From Streptomyces bluensis (GTDB lineage Bacteria > Actinomycetota > Actinomycetes > Streptomycetales > Streptomycetaceae): a stretch of DNA of 64,000 nt. This document shows positions 60,306 to 64,000 of this stretch, piece by piece. Made by a program: the position numbers and the translations under genes. The notes below the pieces were generated by a model that worked only from the letters and a program-made list of their open reading frames with translations, did not search any database and was not told the DNA's origin. Position 1 is the stretch's first letter, and every line of letters begins with the position of its first letter. The stretch spans positions 1 through 64,000 of the forward strand of contig NZ_BMVM01000008.1 in NCBI RefSeq assembly GCF_014650715.1, in the 5' to 3' direction.

Positions 60306-61304
60306 ATGGCTTCATCTGTCATGTCCACATCCAATACCGCCACGGCCTCCCCCGCCGTCTCCACCGCCGATCTGCGCAAGTCGTACGGCGACAAGACCGT
60401 GCTCGACGGCATCGATCTGCGTATCCCGGCCGGGACCGTGTTCGCGCTGCTCGGGCCGAACGGCGCCGGGAAGACGACGACCGTACAGATCCTGTCCACG
60501 CTGATCGCCGCCGACGGCGGCCGGGCCCAGGTCGCGGGCCACGATGTCGCCACGTCACCGGCCGGGGTGCGGGCCGCGATCGGCGTCACCGGGCAGTTCG
60601 CCGCGCTCGACGACCTGCTCACCGCCGAGGAGAACCTGCTCCTCATGGCCGACCTGCTGCGCCTCGGCAGGCGTGAAGGGCGCAAACGGGCCCAGGAGTT
60701 GCTGGAGCGGTTCGGCATCGCCGATGTCGCCAAGAACCGTGCCGCGACCTTCTCCGGCGGTATGCGGCGCCGGCTCGACATCGCCATGACGCTGGTCGGC
60801 GACCCGAAGGTGATCTTCCTGGACGAGCCGACGACCGGGCTCGACCCGCGCAGCCGCCGCACCATGTGGGAGACGGTGCGCTCGCTGGTCGCGGGCGGGG
60901 TCACCGTCTTCCTCACCACCCAGTACCTGGAAGAGGCCGACCAGTTGGCGGACCGGATCGCCGTGCTCGACGGCGGCCGGATCGTCGCCGAGGGCACCGC
61001 CGACGAGCTCAAGGCGCAGATCCCCGGCAGTCACGTACGACTGCGGTTCGACGACATCGACGAGTTCGAGCGCGCGGCCACCGCCTTCCCCGGCGCCGCC
61101 CGGGACGACGAGAACCTCGCCCTGCGGGTGGCGGGCGACGCCGGCATCGACGCGCTGCGCGCCCTGTTCGACCGGCTCGACGCGGCCGGAGTGCGGGCCG
61201 CCGACTTCTCCGTGCACACCCCCGACCTCGACGACGTGTTCCTCGCCCTGACCGGCGAAGGCACCTCCGCCCACCCGCTCCACGTCAAGGAGACCCTGCG
61301 ATGA
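60306..61304 (+). CDS. DrrA-type ABC transporter ATP-binding protein
   Basis: The 332-residue ATPase has Walker A LLGPNGAGKTTTVQ (about 56-69), signature FSGGMRRRLDIAMTL (about 150), Walker B KVIFLDEPTTGLDPRSRRT, and His loop FLTTQYLEEAD. The C-terminal 70 residues form the DrrA-like extension. It powers the permease encoded next. ATG 60306. It exports drugs or lipids; substrate unknown. Confidence 0.95.
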   Translation: MASSVMSTSNTATASPAVSTADLRKSYGDKTVLDGIDLRIPAGTVFALLGPNGAGKTTTVQILSTLIAADGGRAQVAGHDVATSPAGVRAAIGVTGQFAALDDLLTAEENLLLMADLLRLGRREGRKRAQELLERFGIADVAKNRAATFSGGMRRRLDIAMTLVGDPKVIFLDEPTTGLDPRSRRTMWETVRSLVAGGVTVFLTTQYLEEADQLADRIAVLDGGRIVAEGTADELKAQIPGSHVRLRFDDIDEFERAATAFPGAARDDENLALRVAGDAGIDALRALFDRLDAAGVRAADFSVHTPDLDDVFLALTGEGTSAHPLHVKETLR

Positions 61305-62083
61305 GCACCCTCACCTACGCCGTGCACGACTCGATGACGATGCTGCGGCGCAACCTCAAGCACGCGCTGCGCTATCCCGCCGTGTCGCTCGGGCCGGCCA
61401 TGATGCCCATCCTGATGCTGCTGCTGTTCGTGTACGCCTTCGGGGACTCGATCGGCGCCGGTATGGGCGGCGGCCGGGACGCGTATCTGGAGTATCTGAC
61501 GCCCGGTGTCATCATCATGGGCGTGGCGGCCGGAGCCATGTCGACCTCGATCGCGGTCTGCCAGGACATGACCGAGGGCATCATCAACCGCTTCCGGACC
61601 ATGAACATCACGCGCTCGTCGTTCATGACGGGCCATGTCGTCGGCAGCGTCCTCACGACGGTGGTGAGCCTGGTCCTGGTGGTGGGCGTGGCGGTCGCGC
61701 TCGGCTTCCGCCCGGACGCGAACCCGCTTGAGTGGCTGGCGGTGGCCGGGCTGGTCGCGGCCATCGCGTTCGCGGTGGCCTGGCTGTCGGCGGCGCTCGG
61801 CCTGATCTCCAAGACCGTCGAGTCCGCGAGCAACAAGCCGCTGCTGATCCAGTTCCTGCCGTTCCTGGGCTCGGCGTTCGTGCCGGCCGACTCGATGGCC
61901 CCGGGCCTGCGCTGGTTCGCCGAGAACCAGCCGTTCACACCGATGACCGAGACGCTGCGCGGACTGCTCTCCGGCTCGGAGATCGGCAACAACGGCTGGA
62001 TCTCGCTCGCCTGGTGCGCCGGCATCACCCTGGTGGGCTACGTCTGGTCGCGCTCGCTGTTCAACAGCACGACCAAGCGCTGA
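61301..62083 (+). CDS. DrrB-type ABC transporter permease
   Basis: The 260-residue ABC-2 permease has six membrane segments (about 27-47, 61-83, 110-135, 145-168, 180-200 and 225-250), with GMGGGRDAYLEYLTPGVIIMGVAAGAMSTS early and SKTVESASNKPLLIQFLPFLGSAFVPADSM, the DrrB signature. ATG overlaps the ATPase stop (ATGA). Two copies likely pair with two ATPases. Convergent with the sensor kinase gene. Confidence 0.94.
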   Translation: MSTLTYAVHDSMTMLRRNLKHALRYPAVSLGPAMMPILMLLLFVYAFGDSIGAGMGGGRDAYLEYLTPGVIIMGVAAGAMSTSIAVCQDMTEGIINRFRTMNITRSSFMTGHVVGSVLTTVVSLVLVVGVAVALGFRPDANPLEWLAVAGLVAAIAFAVAWLSAALGLISKTVESASNKPLLIQFLPFLGSAFVPADSMAPGLRWFAENQPFTPMTETLRGLLSGSEIGNNGWISLAWCAGITLVGYVWSRSLFNSTTKR

Positions 62084-62124
62084 GAGACCGTCTCGCCGGC
62101 TACTGGTCCGTCCCGCTCCCGGCC

Positions 62125-62156
62125 CCGCGCCCGGCCCTTCCCGCGCCCGGTTCTTC
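62125..62156. repeat. 16-bp tandem duplication between permease and kinase genes
   Basis: Two adjacent 16-bp copies (62125-62140 and 62141-62156, CCGCGCCCGG core) and a partial copy before them end three bases from the kinase stop (62160-62162, minus strand). Confidence 0.8.
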
Positions 62157-62159
62157 CCG

Positions 62160-63431
62160 CTACCGAACCGTCCGCTCGTCCCCGGAGGCCGCCGACTTGA
62201 GTGGCGTACGGGACAGGAACAGCCCGAAAACCGGCGGCTGGAGCTGGAGCATCTCCAGCCGCCCACCGTCCGCCTCGGCCAGATCGCGGGCCACGGCCAG
62301 CCCGATCCCCGTCGAGTTGCGCCCGCTGATCGCCCGCTCGAAGATCCGCGCCCCCAGATCGGCGGGGACGCCGGGTCCTTCGTCGGTCACCTCGATCACC
62401 GCCTGGTTACCGGTCACGCGCGTCCGCAGCGCCACGGTCCCGCCCCCGTGCATGAGCGAGTTCTCGATGAGCGCCGCCAGCACCTGGGCCACCGCCCCCG
62501 GCGTCCCCACGGCTTGCAGATGCCGCTTTCCCGAGCTGACGATCGCACGGCCCGCGCTGCGGTAGGCCGGCCGCCACTCCTCCAGCTGCTGCTTGATCAC
62601 CTCGTCGAGGTCGAACGAGACGGCGGAGCCGTTGCGGGGATCGCGGGAGTTGGTCAGCAGCCGCTCCACCACGTCGGTCAGCCGCTCGACCTGCGTCAAC
62701 GCGATGGTGGCCTCCTCCTTCACCGTGTCCGGATCGTCGGTGAGGGTGATCTCCTCCAGCCGCATGGAGAGCGCCGTCAGCGGCGTACGGAGCTGGTGGG
62801 AGGCGTCGGCGGCCAGGCGCCGCTCGGCGGTGAGCATACGGCCGATGCGCTCGGCGGAGGCGTCGAGGACGTCCGCGACCCGGTCCAGCTCCGGGACGCC
62901 GTACCGCTTGTGGCGTGGCCGCGGGTCGCCCGAACCGAGGCGCTCCGCGGTCTCCGCGAGGTCGGTGAGGGGGGAGGCGAGACGGTTGGCCTGGCGCACG
63001 GCGAGGAGGACGGCCGCGATGACGGCGAGCAGCGCGACCAGGGCGATGATCAGCAGCGTGCGGCCGACCTCCCGGGTCACGGACGACCGCGGCTCCTCGA
63101 CCGTGACCGTCTCGCCCTGGTCGCCGGTCTCCTCGGAGTGGATGACGTCACCGGTGGGCCGCTTGCCGATCTCGATCGGGGGCCGGCCCGGGATCTCGAT
63201 GAGCGCGTACCGCCCGTCGGCTACCTGATCCCTGAGGACGCCCGCGCTGACCCGCTCGTCCCCGAGGATCCGGCTGTCGACGATGCTCACCAGGCGCACC
63301 GCCTCGGAGTCGACGCGCTCCTGGGCGCTGTTGCTGATCGTGCGCGTCTCGACGATCACCAGGGAGACCCCGAAGACCGCTATCACCACGAGCACGACGG
63401 CGAGCGTGGACTGAATGAGACGACGACGCAC
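62160..63431 (-). CDS. Two-component sensor histidine kinase
   Basis: The 423-residue protein has two membrane helices (about 8-28 and 125-148), a HAMP-like linker, HisKA box DASHQLRTPLTALSMRLEE (His about 212), and HATPase N box AALIENSLMHGGG, G1 VTDEGPGVPADLG, and G2 STGIGLAVARDL. The extracytoplasmic loop is about 95 residues. It pairs with the response regulator upstream. GTG start. The signal is unknown. Confidence 0.94.
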   Translation of the reverse strand: MRRRLIQSTLAVVLVVIAVFGVSLVIVETRTISNSAQERVDSEAVRLVSIVDSRILGDERVSAGVLRDQVADGRYALIEIPGRPPIEIGKRPTGDVIHSEETGDQGETVTVEEPRSSVTREVGRTLLIIALVALLAVIAAVLLAVRQANRLASPLTDLAETAERLGSGDPRPRHKRYGVPELDRVADVLDASAERIGRMLTAERRLAADASHQLRTPLTALSMRLEEITLTDDPDTVKEEATIALTQVERLTDVVERLLTNSRDPRNGSAVSFDLDEVIKQQLEEWRPAYRSAGRAIVSSGKRHLQAVGTPGAVAQVLAALIENSLMHGGGTVALRTRVTGNQAVIEVTDEGPGVPADLGARIFERAISGRNSTGIGLAVARDLAEADGGRLEMLQLQPPVFGLFLSRTPLKSAASGDERTVR

Positions 63432-63469
63432 AGGTCCCTCCGGGCAGATGTCTTACGGGGACCAGTGTG

Positions 63470-63560
63470 CCGCGCCCCAAAGGGGCGCGGGGCTGTGTAC
63501 CTATGCGGCTCCGCCGCGTGGGCGCGACCAGCCACAACGAACCCGCAGCCGCAGAGCCCA
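63470..63560. repeat. Interspersed hairpin repeat between regulator and kinase genes
   Basis: Hairpin 1: CCGCGCCCC-AAA-GGGGCGCGG (63470-63490). Hairpin 2: GCGGC-TCC-GCCGC (63505-63517). The stretch GCGCGACCAGCCACAACG that follows is the dispersed Streptomyces element. It separates the regulator stop from the kinase start by 171 bp and may end or attenuate transcription. Confidence 0.75.
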
Positions 63561-63602
63561 CCGCAGATACAACGGCGGCGACGCGATCAGCGAGACGGCA
63601 CG

Positions 63603-64000
63603 TCAACTCTTCTCGAACCGGAACCCGACACCCCGCACCGTGGCGATGTACCGCGGATTGGCCGCGTCGTCACCGAGCTTCTTCCGCAACCAGGAGATGT
63701 GCATGTCGAGGGTCTTGGTCGACGACCACCACGTCGTGTCCCAGACCTCCCGCATCAACTGGTCCCGGGTGACGACCCGCCCCGCGTCCCGCACGAGCAC
63801 CCGCAGCAGGTCGAACTCCTTCGCCGTGAGCTGGAGCTCCTCCTCGCCCATCCACGCCCGGTGGGACTCGACGTCGATACGGACGCCGTGGGTGGCGGGC
63901 GGCTGCTGGGGCTCCGCGGCGCCGCGCCGCAGCAGGGCCCGCACGCGGGCGAGGAGCTCGGCGAGGCGGAACGGCTTGGTGACGTAGTCGTCGGCGCCCG
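63603..64000 (-). CDS. OmpR/PhoB-type response regulator (5' end beyond window)
   Basis: Only the C-terminal part is present: the end of the receiver domain (ADDYVTKPFRLAELLARVRAL, Lys of the receiver) and the winged helix effector domain (LTAKEFDLLRVLVRDAGRVVTRDQLMREVW, TLDMHISWLRKKLGDD, YIATVRGVGFRFEKS in sections). The N-terminus with the phospho-Asp is outside the window. It is the likely partner of the kinase that follows on the same strand. Target genes are not known. Confidence 0.93.
   Translation of the reverse strand, partial: GADDYVTKPFRLAELLARVRALLRRGAAEPQQPPATHGVRIDVESHRAWMGEEELQLTAKEFDLLRVLVRDAGRVVTRDQLMREVWDTTWWSSTKTLDMHISWLRKKLGDDAANPRYIATVRGVGFRFEKS

Overview
The window is chromosomal DNA of a Streptomyces-type actinomycete. 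It has very high G+C with G/C-ending codons, frequent GTG/TTG starts, a WhiB gene, F420 genes, WhiJ-like DUF5753/DUF397 cassettes and the interspersed hairpin repeats typical of the genus. From memory, the order ahcY - cation transporter - manA - SIS protein - Trm112 - manB - ... - whiB - cofD/fbiB follows the whiB neighbourhood of S. coelicolor; I could not check this by search.

Layout. 1-460: leader and promoters of an rRNA operon whose 16S gene lies beyond the left edge, reading leftward. 0.5-19.8 kb: mostly leftward genes. They are a SpoIIM-like membrane protein, RDD protein, SAH hydrolase, CDF transporter, the mannose-sugar set manA/SIS/Trm112/manB, a lactate permease, DUF3499, a Zincin-like protein, a secreted DUF5719 protein coupled to a very large membrane glycosyltransferase, and whiB. 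20.2-24.6 kb: a short Cys-ending leader ORF ahead of cysteine dioxygenase, then cofD (fbiA), fbiB and an AlkA-type glycosylase. 24.7-38.2 kb: an envelope block with a sugar-1-phosphate nucleotidyltransferase, a PGRP-type amidase, TIGR03089, five LCP (LytR-CpsA-Psr) proteins, a Cys-rich copper protein and a family 2 glycosyltransferase. 38.2-45.2 kb: an accessory interval with two XRE/DUF5753 regulators, DUF6879 and DUF397 partners, small unknowns, a ComB-like phosphatase, a DJ-1 protein and two apparent gene remnants. 45.5-64 kb: acyl-CoA dehydrogenase, UDP-sugar dehydrogenase, a copper/cupredoxin operon, a CGNR regulator facing two VOC proteins, dipeptidase, purE/purK, GtrA, a ribbon-helix-helix-like regulator with DUF4097 and a DrrAB-type ABC exporter, and a two-component system cut by the right edge.

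The main biology is envelope polymer synthesis (mannose activation, LCP ligation, amidase, glycosyltransferases), copper handling, development (whiB) and cofactor F420. The least expected signals are regulatory or structural. They are (1) a probable leaderless peptide ORF ending in four UGU Cys codons upstream of cysteine dioxygenase; (2) about nine 10-bp repeats leading to a 30-bp palindrome that ends on the A of the start codon of the RHH-like gene; and (3) short tandem repeats at or just after the stop codon of at least a dozen unrelated genes, several of which copy the stop-codon region itself.
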